Origin: Actinomycetes bacterium
GTDB taxonomy: Bacteria; Actinomycetota; Acidimicrobiia; Acidimicrobiales; Acidimicrobiaceae
Length of the DNA stretch: 51,440 bases
Reading direction: 5' to 3'
NCBI GenBank assembly: GCA_021805205.1
Contig: JAJZFV010000022.1
Location: 1-51,440 of the forward strand
Positions within the stretch are counted from its first letter, which is position 1. Every line of letters starts with the position of its first letter. Positions 35,626 through 45,200 of the stretch are shown one piece after another. Position numbers and translations under genes: made by a program. The notes below the pieces were generated by a model. The model was not told the DNA's origin. It did no database searches and worked only from the letters and a program-made list of their open reading frames with translations.

Positions 35626-36117
35626 TTGACGGATGATATTCAAACCCTGCGCCTCATTTTGCACCCAATCGATGTCGCTGAAGGCGAGCGAATTATCTCT
35701 CGAAGTGCCGGTCCTACAGATCTATGGGCGAGTGATTTTCCATTCGAAGGCGATGTCGTCGGAGCGGAGATGTTTCTTCGCGCTACTTCTACCTTTGGAG
35801 AGCAAAGACCGTTCGGCTTCTACAGAATAACGCGACTCTCTGACGGGTTAGCGATAGGTGGTTTAGGTTTTAAAGGGGTACCTCAAGAAGGATGTGTGGA
35901 AATCGGGTACGGTCTATCCCGATCTTCGCGTGGAAGCGGTTACGCCGCAGAAGCCATTGCGGCTTTAGTCGCTCTAGCCAAAAACCATGAGGTCAAGAAG
36001 GTTATAGCGACAACAACCCCCGGTAACATTGCCTCCCGGCGCTCACTGCTGCGTGTGGGGTTTGTCCTTGAAAGTGCGGACGATGAAATTTGCAACTTTG
36101 CAATTCGCCTCCAGTAA
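35626..36117 (+). CDS. GNAT-family N-acetyltransferase (RimJ/RimL-like)
   Basis: 163 residues from TTG 35626, with GAGGGGCGG about 5 bases upstream; an open frame with GTG 35581 would add 15 residues. The N-terminal T-L-R-L-I-L-H-P and the acetyl-CoA-binding motif GYGLSRSSRGSGYAAEAIAA (R-x-x-G-x-G/A) followed by TTTPGNIASRRSLLRVGFVL identify the family. It transfers acetyl from acetyl-CoA to an amine on a protein, amino acid or small molecule. The substrate cannot be inferred from context. Confidence 0.85.
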   Translation: MTDDIQTLRLILHPIDVAEGERIISRSAGPTDLWASDFPFEGDVVGAEMFLRATSTFGEQRPFGFYRITRLSDGLAIGGLGFKGVPQEGCVEIGYGLSRSSRGSGYAAEAIAALVALAKNHEVKKVIATTTPGNIASRRSLLRVGFVLESADDEICNFAIRLQ

Positions 36118-36505
36118 TTTTGAAAATTATTTGGATTGATTAATTCAACTGCCAACCAGATCCATCGATTCGAACCTGGAAGGCCACGTTTGCTGCTCTA
36201 GGCCAGATAGAACGCTGGGGCTAGCTCGCATTGAGCTTACGAAGCCGGTGAATTTTCCATATCGTCGGCCGATGGGCTCTCCTATTAGCTGTCCTTGGCC
36301 AAGGACCGGAACAGCGGTTGGTTTAGAGTTTGGGTATGGAGACAAGCGTGGGTGATAAGTTGGGGGTCTCAAGCCGCAGATTTTACGACCTTGGATTTAG
36401 CTTGGCTATCACTGATGCGCAAAAGATTAGTGCAAGGCCAATTTGGAGAGAAATTTGTATACGAATCTACGGTTGACTGCCCTGGAACTGCAACTCTATA
36501 GGTGT
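36118..36505. other. Interval without a gene
   Basis: About 390 bases at the 3' end of the acetyltransferase and of the convergent membrane-protein gene. A TTCGAA-containing segment near 36167 superficially resembles a tRNA T-loop, but no acceptor or D-arm fits. Nothing else is supported. Confidence 0.35.
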
Positions 36506-36919
36506 CTACTTGGCAAAAAGATGAACTATATCTACGACCACAAGATAGGTAACTAGCGCCATTACCATGAGATAGATCGTAGTCATTTGCCACTTGTAGC
36601 GGTAGCCGATCGCCCAGAACCTGCGTATTCCTCGAGCATCAAATGCCAAGGCGACGACTCCGACCGGTATTCCAATGGCAGGCCCAACTCCTGCGGTCGC
36701 TCCAACTCCTAGTAGCGGTAGCACGAAGGGAAGAATGACGTAGCTTAGAATGCATCTAAATCCTGAGATAACCATAGAAATACTAAAGAGGCGCTGAGCC
36801 GACTCTTGTTGGTCTCCAGACTTATCCACTGCGTTGATTCGAAGAAATCGATTGACTGCCCCGTCTACCGCAGTCTGATTCGAACCACTGTCTTTAGAGT
36901 TTTCCTTTGTACTTGCCAT
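36506..36919 (-). CDS. Conserved actinobacterial membrane protein of unknown function
   Basis: 137 residues. The N-terminal ~45 residues are hydrophilic. Then come membrane segments GFRCILSYVILPFVLPLLGV and VGPAIGIPVGVVALAFDARG. The R-R-F-W-A-x-x-x-R-x-K-W motif follows, and the last membrane segment is TTIYLMVMALVTYLVVVDIV. I recognise the pattern (C-x-L-x-Y-V-x-L-P-F, G-V-G-P-A-I-G, R-R-F-W) from small actinobacterial proteins of unknown role. ATG 36919 is used. It is monocistronic. Confidence 0.75.
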   Translation of the reverse strand: MASTKENSKDSGSNQTAVDGAVNRFLRINAVDKSGDQQESAQRLFSISMVISGFRCILSYVILPFVLPLLGVGATAGVGPAIGIPVGVVALAFDARGIRRFWAIGYRYKWQMTTIYLMVMALVTYLVVVDIVHLFAK

Positions 36920-37586
36920 ACCTTCATTATCCCATCAAATGATAAGTAACGTGTAAACGCCTTACTCTCATCTCTCATAACAATTTCAGCTAACTAAAAT
37001 TCACCGTTTGGGTCGACCAAGTGGTGAATTACTTCATGGCCCTATAGCGAACGCTGCTTCGCCAAGGGATTTCTCACTGACGTGACCGTCTTAGATATCA
37101 ACGATAACTCCTTCTCCCAATCTTTGGAAAAGATGGCTGCCTTACAAGGAGACCTTATCGTTCAAACTTGACGGTGAAGTCATCTTAACTGAAGCGACAA
37201 TAGCTCAATAGATCCAAAAGTAAGTACTTTCATAGCGTCATGGCTCACCTTGCCACTGGCGACTACTCTGAGGTGCAATACCGTTGTTGAAACTGACTTT
37301 GACTCGTTGGTCGTGGCCTCTAGCAATTGCTCCAATCCCGAATACCGGCGCCGCAACCATCACCCCACTCGTAGATCGACAAATAGGATCGACCGAGGTT
37401 AGATTTTTTTATTGAGGGTAACATCGCCGCAAGATCGTTGCTTTTTTTGAGAAGCATTGGTATGTCGGGAAACTTTCAAGTCGGCCAACCGCCGTTGCCT
37501 GGCCTTTAGTCTATCGAAGGGTGTCATAAGCTGGAGATAGAGAGTGTGGGAAGGATTGGTCCATCTCTAAGGTTTCCAGTTATGAT
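36920..37586. other. Gene-free interval downstream of zwf
   Basis: About 670 bases. Short frames only; the segment around 37082-37170 reads VTVLDINDNSFSQSLEKM in one plus frame but is closed at both sides and not called. No terminator hairpin with a U-run is obvious after zwf. Confidence 0.35.
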
Positions 37587-38975
37587 CTAGAGATTTACCC
37601 AAGGACCATGTCCCCTGGTTAAATGTCTCTGACCCTCAGGTCCCCACCCACCTTTTTCGTAGATTTCTACTGCTGGTGGATTATCAATTAGGGGCTGCAA
37701 TACCCGCCAAGTCTCTTCCACAGTGTCCTCACGAGTAAAGAGAGAGTAGTCCTTGACTATCGCGCTATGGATGAGGCGCTCATATGGCTGTGGAGGCTCG
37801 CCTACCTCGTCTCCAAAGGGAAGGTCTAAGTGCACGACTCGAGCACCGCCTCCATTTGGAGCCTTGGAGAGAAGTTGGATCTTGAGAACTTCATTCGGGT
37901 CGATTCTGAGGATGAGTCGATTTGGCGGCAATTTACTCAGATCATCTAGGAATGATAACTGTGGGGGTTCCCTGTAAATAATTGCTATCTCGGTACTTGT
38001 TGTAGCCATAGCCTTGCCGGCTCGAATGAAAAATGGAACTCCTGCCCAACGCCAATTATTGATGTGCAGCTTCATTGCAACGTAGGTCTCGGTCTCAGAT
38101 CCCTTAGCGACCCCATCAATATCAAGATACCCCTGATACTGTCCCCTCACGCAATGGGTGGGGTCGACATCGTCCATTGAACGAAAGACGTCGATCTTCC
38201 GGTCCCACAGTGCTCTATATGAGGCGTCGATCGGTGCTTCCATGGCCACAGCGGCTAATACTTGCAGTAGGTGATTTTGAACTACATCCCGGAGGGCACC
38301 TACCGGATCATAAAAGTGGCCCCGATCTTCTACCCCAAAATCCTCTGCCAATGTGATCTGAACAGAGTCGATGTAATTTCGACTCCACATTGGCTCAAAG
38401 AGGTAATTAGCAAATCTCAAGTAGAGGAGGTCTATAACTGGCTGCTTTCCTAGGAAGTGGTCGATGCGCAGTATCTGCTCCTCTTGAACCACCGCGTGGA
38501 GGCGGTCGTTGAGCGCTTTGGCTGAAGCTAGATCGTTCCCAAATGGCTTTTCGATCAAGACGTGGCCGTTTTTCATTAAACCTGCCGCCGCAAGTTGTTC
38601 TACTACCGGAGCAAAGAGGGAGGGAGGGATTTCGAGGTAGAAGAGCGGACGCTCAACTCCATTTAATTCCGTGCTTAGATCTTGGAAAGTCTTTGAATCA
38701 GAAAAGTCACCGCGGAGATACGTTATCTTGCTACAGAGTTCCGAAAACACCTTCGATTCGACTTTTACTCCCTCAGCCTCGAGCGCAGTCTTTATGTTGC
38801 TATGAAGTTGATCAGTGCTGATCTGATCCATTGCAACGCCAACTATCTTCACATATAGGCGCCCCGCCTTTTGGAGGCGGTAGAGAGACCTATAGGTCAT
38901 CTTCTTCGCGAGGTCGCCGGTGATTCCAAAGATCACCAGAGCGTCGGAGTTACCGCTCGAATTTGAACTTGTCAT
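37587..38975 (-). CDS. zwf: Glucose-6-phosphate dehydrogenase
   Basis: 462 residues. It oxidises glucose 6-phosphate to 6-phosphogluconolactone with NAD(P), the entry to the pentose phosphate pathway. The dinucleotide-binding loop is FGITGDLAKK (residues 16-25), the substrate signature is R-I-D-H-F-L-G-K-Q, and EKPFGNDLASAKALN precedes it. Later motifs (IRAGKAMATTSTEI, and YERLIHSAIVKDYSLFTRED near the C-terminus) fit. Normal zwf operon partners (6-phosphogluconolactonase, transaldolase, OpcA) are not adjacent. ATG 38975 is used. Confidence 0.94.
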   Translation of the reverse strand: MTSSNSSGNSDALVIFGITGDLAKKMTYRSLYRLQKAGRLYVKIVGVAMDQISTDQLHSNIKTALEAEGVKVESKVFSELCSKITYLRGDFSDSKTFQDLSTELNGVERPLFYLEIPPSLFAPVVEQLAAAGLMKNGHVLIEKPFGNDLASAKALNDRLHAVVQEEQILRIDHFLGKQPVIDLLYLRFANYLFEPMWSRNYIDSVQITLAEDFGVEDRGHFYDPVGALRDVVQNHLLQVLAAVAMEAPIDASYRALWDRKIDVFRSMDDVDPTHCVRGQYQGYLDIDGVAKGSETETYVAMKLHINNWRWAGVPFFIRAGKAMATTSTEIAIIYREPPQLSFLDDLSKLPPNRLILRIDPNEVLKIQLLSKAPNGGGARVVHLDLPFGDEVGEPPQPYERLIHSAIVKDYSLFTREDTVEETWRVLQPLIDNPPAVEIYEKGGWGPEGQRHLTRGHGPWVNL

Positions 38976-39578
38976 AACTTCCAGAGCCTTTCCTTCAACC
39001 TTGAAATTGTTGAAGCTTCAAGTTCGATCTTATCGTTGAAACACGTCCTATCTCGACTTTTATAGAGGTGCCTGCTCTGTTGTTAATTGATTGCACTTCG
39101 AACCTTTATAGTCTGTCCCATCTAAGCTGATTCGGATCATGGAACTATATTGAATTTGTTTGACCTCTCGAGATTCCATCTCCGTGACACACATATCCAG
39201 GCGAGACCAAGTCTGCGTTGAAGACGCTTGCAACTGTTTCCGGAACACTTAATCGACTGTCGAGCTATGCAAGAAACCCTTCAGCTTCTGAATGCTCTCG
39301 CTGCCCTTTTGAAATCTGCGGACGCGAGAGGTGGGTGTCGAACCGTAAAGTCCAACTCCAACCCCTTTGCGCGAATAAAAAAAGACACTTCTTCGGATGC
39401 GAGGCGTGCTAATTCCATCTGTTAGATTGCTAAGTTCGCGAAGATATGATCACGGGCTTTAGATAGCAATAATTGAAGTGCGACTTTGAACGATTCGAAC
39501 GATTGTTGGGTTGTCTGGAGTGTGTATCTTTAAATTGATCTAACGTCAAGACCCATGTAGCAGCGAGGAGATTCCTAG
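38976..39578. other. Gene-free interval between zwf and NUDIX gene
   Basis: About 600 bases holding the divergent promoters of zwf and the NUDIX hydrolase. Several overlapping 60-codon frames occur, none convincing. Confidence 0.35.
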
Positions 39579-40145
39579 GTGAATTGGTTTGATGCCTGGT
39601 ACGAGTCGCTGGTTAGCTTTCGATCAGCCTCAGCTCGCCAAGCGGCCGACAAGAGGATCGTTCTCGAGGAAGTTGATCAGCGTAGAGATCTATTCGACCG
39701 CCACTTGAACCCTCGCCACTGCACTGCGTCAGCGATAATATTCGGCAACCGTGGTTTAATTCTCCATAACCACAAGAAGTTTGGTATCTGGATTCAACCT
39801 GGTGGTCACATCGATAAGGACGAGAGTCCTTGGGATTGCGCGATACGCGAATCTTTTGAAGAGACGGGACTAAAGGTCCTACATCCTTCTACTGGTCCCC
39901 ATCTTCTGCACATCGCATGCCACGTGGCAGGCGACCATTACCACATGGACTTTCAATATTTATTGATCGGCGAAGATCGCGATCCCATTGCACCTTCGGG
40001 CGAGAGTCAGGAGATCGGTTGGTTCGATCTAGATCAGGCTAAATCATTTGCTGATCATTCGATGGCCGAAAGCTTCGAAAGTCTCGTGCAGATCGATCTG
40101 AGTCTTTACTTGGATCGAATTGAAACATCCGTTTGGCGTCGATAG
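39579..40145 (+). CDS. NUDIX hydrolase
   Basis: 188 residues. The Nudix box is complete: GGHIDKDESPWDCAIRESFE followed by ETG (G-x5-E-x7-R-E-x-x-E-E-x-G). These enzymes hydrolyse nucleoside diphosphates linked to another moiety, with Mg2+. The lead (RHCTASAIIFGNRGLILHNH then KKFGIWIQPGGH) is that of the small housecleaning type. GTG 39579 is preceded by GAGGAGATT. The substrate is unknown. Confidence 0.88.
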   Translation: MNWFDAWYESLVSFRSASARQAADKRIVLEEVDQRRDLFDRHLNPRHCTASAIIFGNRGLILHNHKKFGIWIQPGGHIDKDESPWDCAIRESFEETGLKVLHPSTGPHLLHIACHVAGDHYHMDFQYLLIGEDRDPIAPSGESQEIGWFDLDQAKSFADHSMAESFESLVQIDLSLYLDRIETSVWRR

Positions 40146-40696
40146 AGTTTCGATCGAAATTGATCTCGGGGCTTACCTAAGGTGTAGTTAGTTTAAATAT
40201 GTCAGGGCTGGGAGCAAAGTAGGTTGCTCTATTGGTTCGAGGGGGCCAGCGTCTTTGCGCCAGCGATGGTTGCGGTTGCCATAGGTCACTATGGGCATTG
40301 AAATTTATCCAAGCCATATCGACTCGACCACAGACGACTGAACCACCTTTACCACTTAGCAATTGTGGCGCCTATTTCCCATCAAAATTGATGCGATGAT
40401 TGTAGGGGAATGCTTCTCTAGGGTTGCACCGATTGCAACTATCGATAGACGTTCCCCAGCGACTACTTAAATCGAAGCTGATATGTAAGAGTACTTCTAT
40501 CCAATTTGAACGAGTTTCATGACATCGGAGCTTGGTGTCTCGGCGACCTATTCAGACGATCCATAAAGAGACATCTGTAACGATGCCGCTTCTCCTATAG
40601 GTAACCCAAGTTGTAGATCCAAATTTTTCAAGGTTTTACTCAAATACTACATATTGTGTCTTACACTCTTGTAATTACCATATATAGTATTCCCAG
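40146..40696. other. Interval upstream of the cobalamin riboswitch
   Basis: About 550 bases without a gene that I can support. The promoter of the nrdAB transcript should lie at its right end; sequence around 40640-40665 (TACTACATATTGTGTCTTAC) is A+T-rich, but I do not assign boxes. Confidence 0.35.
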
Positions 40697-40903
40697 AGCT
40701 GGTTTACTCGAATTTGTACTCAAGTAAGTCAACAGGGAATCTGGTGCAAGACCAGAACTGCCCCGCAGCGGTAAATAGGAACGAAAGCCGAGATTAGCAC
40801 TGGAGGAGACTCTGGGAAGCTTCGGTCGGTAGGAGACCTCAAAAGAGGAAGCGCCTATAAGTCCGAATACCTGCCAGCTTGCTCGCACCAAATCGGTGTG
40901 AGG
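40697..40903 (+). promoter_or_regulatory. Cobalamin riboswitch upstream of nrdAB
   Basis: The leader contains AACAGGGAATCTGGTGCAAG (40731-40750), ACTGCCCCGCAGCGGTAA (to 40774) and the B12 box AGTCCGAATACCTGCC (40860-40875), the conserved parts of the adenosylcobalamin class. P1 closes by AGCTGG (40697-40702) with CCAGCT (40874-40879). A hairpin CTCGCACC/GGTGTGAG follows at 40882-40903 as probable expression platform. It lies about 130 bases before the nrdA start. In Streptomyces such a switch represses class I reductase when B12 is available, so that the B12-dependent class II enzyme is used; the same logic is likely here. Confidence 0.95.
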
Positions 40904-41036
40904 GACCATGGCCCCGAGGGAGGGTCGGCGCCCGCATCTTGAATAGAGTGGCCGAAACTTTACCAGAGCTATTCAATCTTTGCGTCCGTCGTACCTCACT
41001 CGAAGATGGTCGTCGAGCGAGAGGATTGATTTAAGA

Positions 41037-43919
41037 ATGGCAATGTTATTTGATGCGGAGCTCTCACCTCCGACAGTTGAGGTCCACTCACAAGGTCAAA
41101 GCAGTAGAAGTGACCAATTTACTGATCCTACCGAAAGTATCACTGCCTCGGGCGCTCAAGTAACCAGAGATCAAGTACTTCAAGCGGGAACTACGGCGAC
41201 CCGCCGGTCGATGATGCAAGTTCGCAAGCGAAATGGCGATCTTGAGGCAGTTGACGTCAACAAGATAGTCCGTGCCATCGATAGATGTGCTAACGGACTA
41301 GAGTACGTCGATCCCATGCGCGTAGCTACCCGAACAATTAGTGGGCTATATGACGGTGCAACTACGGCCGAACTCGATGAGTTATCGATCCACACCGCGG
41401 CGGGAATGATCTCTGAAGAGCCTGAATACTCACTTCTAGCTGCACGTCTTCTCTCGAACTACATTCACAAAGAGGTTCGTGGTTTGGGAGTAGCAACCTT
41501 TAGCCAATCGATTTCCATGGGCGCGGCCTGCGGTTTGATTAGGGAGGAGACTGCAAACTTCGTCCAGGCAAATGCCCGAAAGCTTGATTATGCCATCTCT
41601 GACTCAAACGATGAGAGATTTCAATACTTTGGTCTAAAGACGGTATACGATCGCTACCTACTACGCCATCCACAACAGCGCTCAGTGATCGAAACTCCTC
41701 AATTTTTCTTTATGAGAGTTGCTTGCGGCCTCTCTAAAAACACCAATGAAGCCATCAACTTCTACAACCTGATATCGTCTCTAGCCTATCTTCCTTCGTC
41801 TCCCACCCTCTTTAATTCGGGTACTAGCCATACTCAGATGTCATCGTGCTACCTGATTGATTCGCCGAGAGATGAGCTCGAATCTATCTACGATCGTTAT
41901 CAGCAAGTCGCAAAATTGAGCAAATTCGCGGGGGGAATTGGGATCGGCTTTTCAAGGGTCCGCTCAAGGGGCTCTCTGATCAGGGGAACCAATGGCAAGT
42001 CAAATGGCATCGTCCCATTTTTAAAGACCCTCGACGCATCGGTTGCAGCAGTTAACCAGGGCGGTAAGCGAAAGGGGGCTGCATGTGTCTACCTTGAACC
42101 GTGGCACCCTGATATTGAAGAATTTCTTGAGCTAAGGGACAACACGGGCGAAGAGTCGCGGCGTACTCACAACATAAATCTTGCCAATTGGATCTGTGAC
42201 GAGTTTATGCGGCGAGTTGAAAACGACGAGATGTGGTCGCTCTTTGATCCAGATACCGTACCTGATTTAGTTGACCTTTGGGGTGAGAGATTTGACTTAG
42301 CCTACAGGAATGCCGAGGCTCAAGGCCTTGCTGTTAGAAGTGTCAGCGCACGTGAACTCTACGGAAAGATGATGAGGACCCTGGCCCAGACCGGAAATGG
42401 TTGGATGACCTTCAAGGACGCCTCAAACGCCAAGTGCAATCAGACCCTTATCGACCAAAATGTGGTCCACCTCTCCAACCTCTGTACTGAAATAACAGAG
42501 GTGACCTCAAATGATGAGACAGCTGTGTGCAACCTCGGTTCGGTAAACCTAGCTCAGCACATTCAATTCTTCGACCAAAGACCACAGCTCGATCTAGAAA
42601 AACTGCGTCAAACGGTTCGAACTGCGGTGGTCTTTCTCGATCGAGTCATCGACATTAACTTCTACCCCAGCGCAGAAGCTGCACGCTCAAATCCACTTTG
42701 GCGCCCCGTTGGCCTCGGAGTCATGGGGCTACAAGACCTATTCTTTGCGCTTCGACTCCCCTTTGACTCACCAGAGGCTCTCGAGCTCTCGACAAGGATT
42801 GCAGAAGAGATCTACATAACGGCACTTGAGACCTCCTGCTCGTTAGCGCAAAGCTATGGTGCTTTTCCCCGCTATGAACAAAGTCGCACTTCGAAGGGGC
42901 TTCTTCAATTCGATCTCTGGCATGTAGAGGGGTCGCAGCTTCAGAGGTTGTCGGTCCTGCGAGAAGGAATTGCTAAGTTCGGTCTTCGCAACTCGTTGCT
43001 TATCGCTATTGCCCCCACCGCAACCATAGCTTCGATCGCCGGCTGTTATGAATGCATTGAACCTCAGGTCTCGAATCTCTATAAGCGCGAGACATTATCG
43101 GGCGAGTTTATGCAGGTAAACAATGCTCTGGTACAGCAGCTCAAGGAGCTTGGACTTTGGAGCGCAGAGATAAGAGATGAGATCAAGAGGGCGAATGGTT
43201 CGGTTCAAACGATCCATGAGCTACCAGAAGATGTTCGAAACCTCTTTAGGACTGCTTGGGAGTTGCCACAACGGGCTTTGATCGATTTGGCGGCTCGCCG
43301 TGGCCCCTTTGTAGACCAGTCTCAATCGCTCAACCTCTTCATTGAAACTCCTACAATTGGAAAACTGTCTTCCATGTACTTATATGCGTGGAAGGCCGGA
43401 CTCAAGTCCACCTACTACCTCAGATCACGACCTGCAAGTCGAATTGCGCAGGCAACAGTCTCGAGCGAAGATCGACAAAGTCGAGGCGGCGCCTCAGGAG
43501 GCGTTCTAGCTCCCAATCCATCAACCGTCGCATTGGCGCCTCGTTCGAATCCAACATCACCGAGGTATGACTTCAACTACCAAGCAAATGAGACCTCCTC
43601 TAAGTCAGGGGTATCTGTGCCATCTGAAACCAACGACGCTTTGATCGATGGCGCTGCGAACCGTGAAATCGGTAGCACAGATAGAGAAAACTCTGAACCA
43701 ACAACCGTAGATGTCGTAACAACTCGTAGTGAATTTGATCGAAACGGCTTTGAATCACCAACGGTAGTAGATGAGATCATCGACCTTAACGCCAACTACT
43801 CCGAAAACAAGCTAACTACTTCTAGTAGCGATCTTGCGATAACGAACTTCACCTACTCCATCACCGATGCGATTGCGTGTTCCCTAGAAAACCCCGAGAC
43901 CTGCGAGGCCTGTCAATGA
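41037..43919 (+). CDS. nrdA: Class I ribonucleoside-diphosphate reductase, alpha subunit
   Basis: 960 residues. It reduces ribonucleoside diphosphates to deoxy forms. An N-terminal ATP-cone (MQVRKRNGDLEAVDVNKIVR) gives allosteric control. Catalytic features: Cys in QMSSCYLIDS, N-x-C-x-E in SNLCTEI, Cys in AVCNLGSVN and the Tyr pair in GLKSTYYLR. The C-terminal redox cysteines are in ENPETCEACQ. About 150 residues of Ser/Asn/Thr-rich linker separate the barrel from that tail, longer than I expect. The start is taken at ATG 41037; TTG 40980 and ATG 41043 are alternatives. Its stop overlaps nrdB (ATGA). Controlled by the cobalamin riboswitch. Confidence 0.94.
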   Translation: MAMLFDAELSPPTVEVHSQGQSSRSDQFTDPTESITASGAQVTRDQVLQAGTTATRRSMMQVRKRNGDLEAVDVNKIVRAIDRCANGLEYVDPMRVATRTISGLYDGATTAELDELSIHTAAGMISEEPEYSLLAARLLSNYIHKEVRGLGVATFSQSISMGAACGLIREETANFVQANARKLDYAISDSNDERFQYFGLKTVYDRYLLRHPQQRSVIETPQFFFMRVACGLSKNTNEAINFYNLISSLAYLPSSPTLFNSGTSHTQMSSCYLIDSPRDELESIYDRYQQVAKLSKFAGGIGIGFSRVRSRGSLIRGTNGKSNGIVPFLKTLDASVAAVNQGGKRKGAACVYLEPWHPDIEEFLELRDNTGEESRRTHNINLANWICDEFMRRVENDEMWSLFDPDTVPDLVDLWGERFDLAYRNAEAQGLAVRSVSARELYGKMMRTLAQTGNGWMTFKDASNAKCNQTLIDQNVVHLSNLCTEITEVTSNDETAVCNLGSVNLAQHIQFFDQRPQLDLEKLRQTVRTAVVFLDRVIDINFYPSAEAARSNPLWRPVGLGVMGLQDLFFALRLPFDSPEALELSTRIAEEIYITALETSCSLAQSYGAFPRYEQSRTSKGLLQFDLWHVEGSQLQRLSVLREGIAKFGLRNSLLIAIAPTATIASIAGCYECIEPQVSNLYKRETLSGEFMQVNNALVQQLKELGLWSAEIRDEIKRANGSVQTIHELPEDVRNLFRTAWELPQRALIDLAARRGPFVDQSQSLNLFIETPTIGKLSSMYLYAWKAGLKSTYYLRSRPASRIAQATVSSEDRQSRGGASGGVLAPNPSTVALAPRSNPTSPRYDFNYQANETSSKSGVSVPSETNDALIDGAANREIGSTDRENSEPTTVDVVTTRSEFDRNGFESPTVVDEIIDLNANYSENKLTTSSSDLAITNFTYSITDAIACSLENPETCEACQ

Positions 43920-45061
43920 CAACTTTTGATGAATTAAACGAGATTTCAATATTTCCGCCATCCCAATCGATGAAGCAGTCGCGGCAACCGACAGCAAATG
44001 TCGAAGTTGGCGCCATAAAAGGTGCTATCCGAGAAGTTGGAGTCGAGGCAGCCAAATTTGGCTCTCGACTCCTCGATCCAGGGATGAATCTCACCCTTAG
44101 ACCAATGCGCTACCCGCTGTTCTTTGAAAGGTACAAAGACTCAATCAAAAACACTTGGACAGTTGAAGAGGTCGACTTGCACTCTGACCTGAGTGATTTG
44201 ACAAAACTCACCAACGCCGAGCACCACCTTGTCAGTCGGCTGGTTGCATTCTTTGCGACCGGAGATAACATCGTTGCAAACAACGTCGTAGTAAGCCTTT
44301 ATCGACATGTAAATGCTCCCGAAGCTCGCCTCTTCTACTCTCGACAACTCTTTGAAGAGGCGGTTCACATCCAGTTCTACCTCAATCTCCTCGATACCTA
44401 CGTAACCGATGAGACAGAGCGGGCCAAGGCATTCACAGCGGTAGAAAATATAGATTCGATCGCCAAGAAAGCTAAGTTCATGTTCCGTTGGATGGAGAGC
44501 GTGACGGACCTAGAGGATCTCAAGGATAGAGAGAGCAGGAAGATCTTTTTGCTCAACTTGATCTGCTTTGCCGCCTGCGTCGAGGGCCTATTCTTCTACG
44601 GAGCATTTGCCTATGTCTACTACCTCCGATCTCGAGGACTATTAAATGGCCTTGCTACCGGTACCAATTGGGTATTTAGGGATGAATCGATGCACATGGC
44701 CTTTGCCTTCGACGTTATCGATGCAATCCGTAACGAGGAGCCAGATCTCTTCGATCGAGATCTTGAGTTGAAGGTGACGGAGATGATTCAAGAAGCGGTC
44801 GAGTGTGAGTATCAATTTGCCATAGACATGCTGGACCAAGGGGTAACTGGAATGCCGCTCGACCAAATGAGGGAGTACCTTGAGAGCGTTGCTGATAGAA
44901 GACTCGCAACCCTCGGTATCCCTCCCATATATGGCTCTAGAAACCCCTTCTCATTCATGGAGCTTCAAGACGTTCAAGAGCTTTCTAACTTCTTCGAAAG
45001 GCGTGTCTCCGCCTATCAAATGGGGGTCACTGGAACAGTGGGATTTGACGAAGAGTTCTAG
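43916..45061 (+). CDS. nrdB: Class I ribonucleoside-diphosphate reductase, beta subunit
   Basis: 381 residues. The di-metal/tyrosyl-radical subunit. Ligand motifs are present: the acidic residue in NAEHHLVSRLVAFFATGDNI, E-x-x-H in FEEAVHIQFY with Tyr four residues after His (the radical Tyr position), and D-E-x-x-H in FRDESMHMAF. The C-terminal peptide that docks to NrdA is TGTVGFDEEF. ATG 43916 overlaps the nrdA stop by ATGA, so the two are translationally coupled. Confidence 0.94.
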   Translation: MTTFDELNEISIFPPSQSMKQSRQPTANVEVGAIKGAIREVGVEAAKFGSRLLDPGMNLTLRPMRYPLFFERYKDSIKNTWTVEEVDLHSDLSDLTKLTNAEHHLVSRLVAFFATGDNIVANNVVVSLYRHVNAPEARLFYSRQLFEEAVHIQFYLNLLDTYVTDETERAKAFTAVENIDSIAKKAKFMFRWMESVTDLEDLKDRESRKIFLLNLICFAACVEGLFFYGAFAYVYYLRSRGLLNGLATGTNWVFRDESMHMAFAFDVIDAIRNEEPDLFDRDLELKVTEMIQEAVECEYQFAIDMLDQGVTGMPLDQMREYLESVADRRLATLGIPPIYGSRNPFSFMELQDVQELSNFFERRVSAYQMGVTGTVGFDEEF

Positions 45062-45200
45062 GTAATTTATATAAATACCTACCTCAATAGCCACTTCAAC
45101 AATATCTATTTGAAGCGATCTGGCACTTTTAGATCACTCCAAATTAACGTTGTAATAGCTATAGAAGCTACTGAAATAAGCCGTGACTATCAGCAAAAGG

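Noticed and set aside
36160..36260. TTCGAA-containing segment resembling a tRNA T-loop
   Set aside because: No matching T-stem, acceptor stem or anticodon arm can be folded on either strand.
37080..37180. Thioredoxin-like start (VTVLDINDNSFSQSLEKM)
   Set aside because: Short frame closed by stops on both sides, with no C-x-x-C motif.
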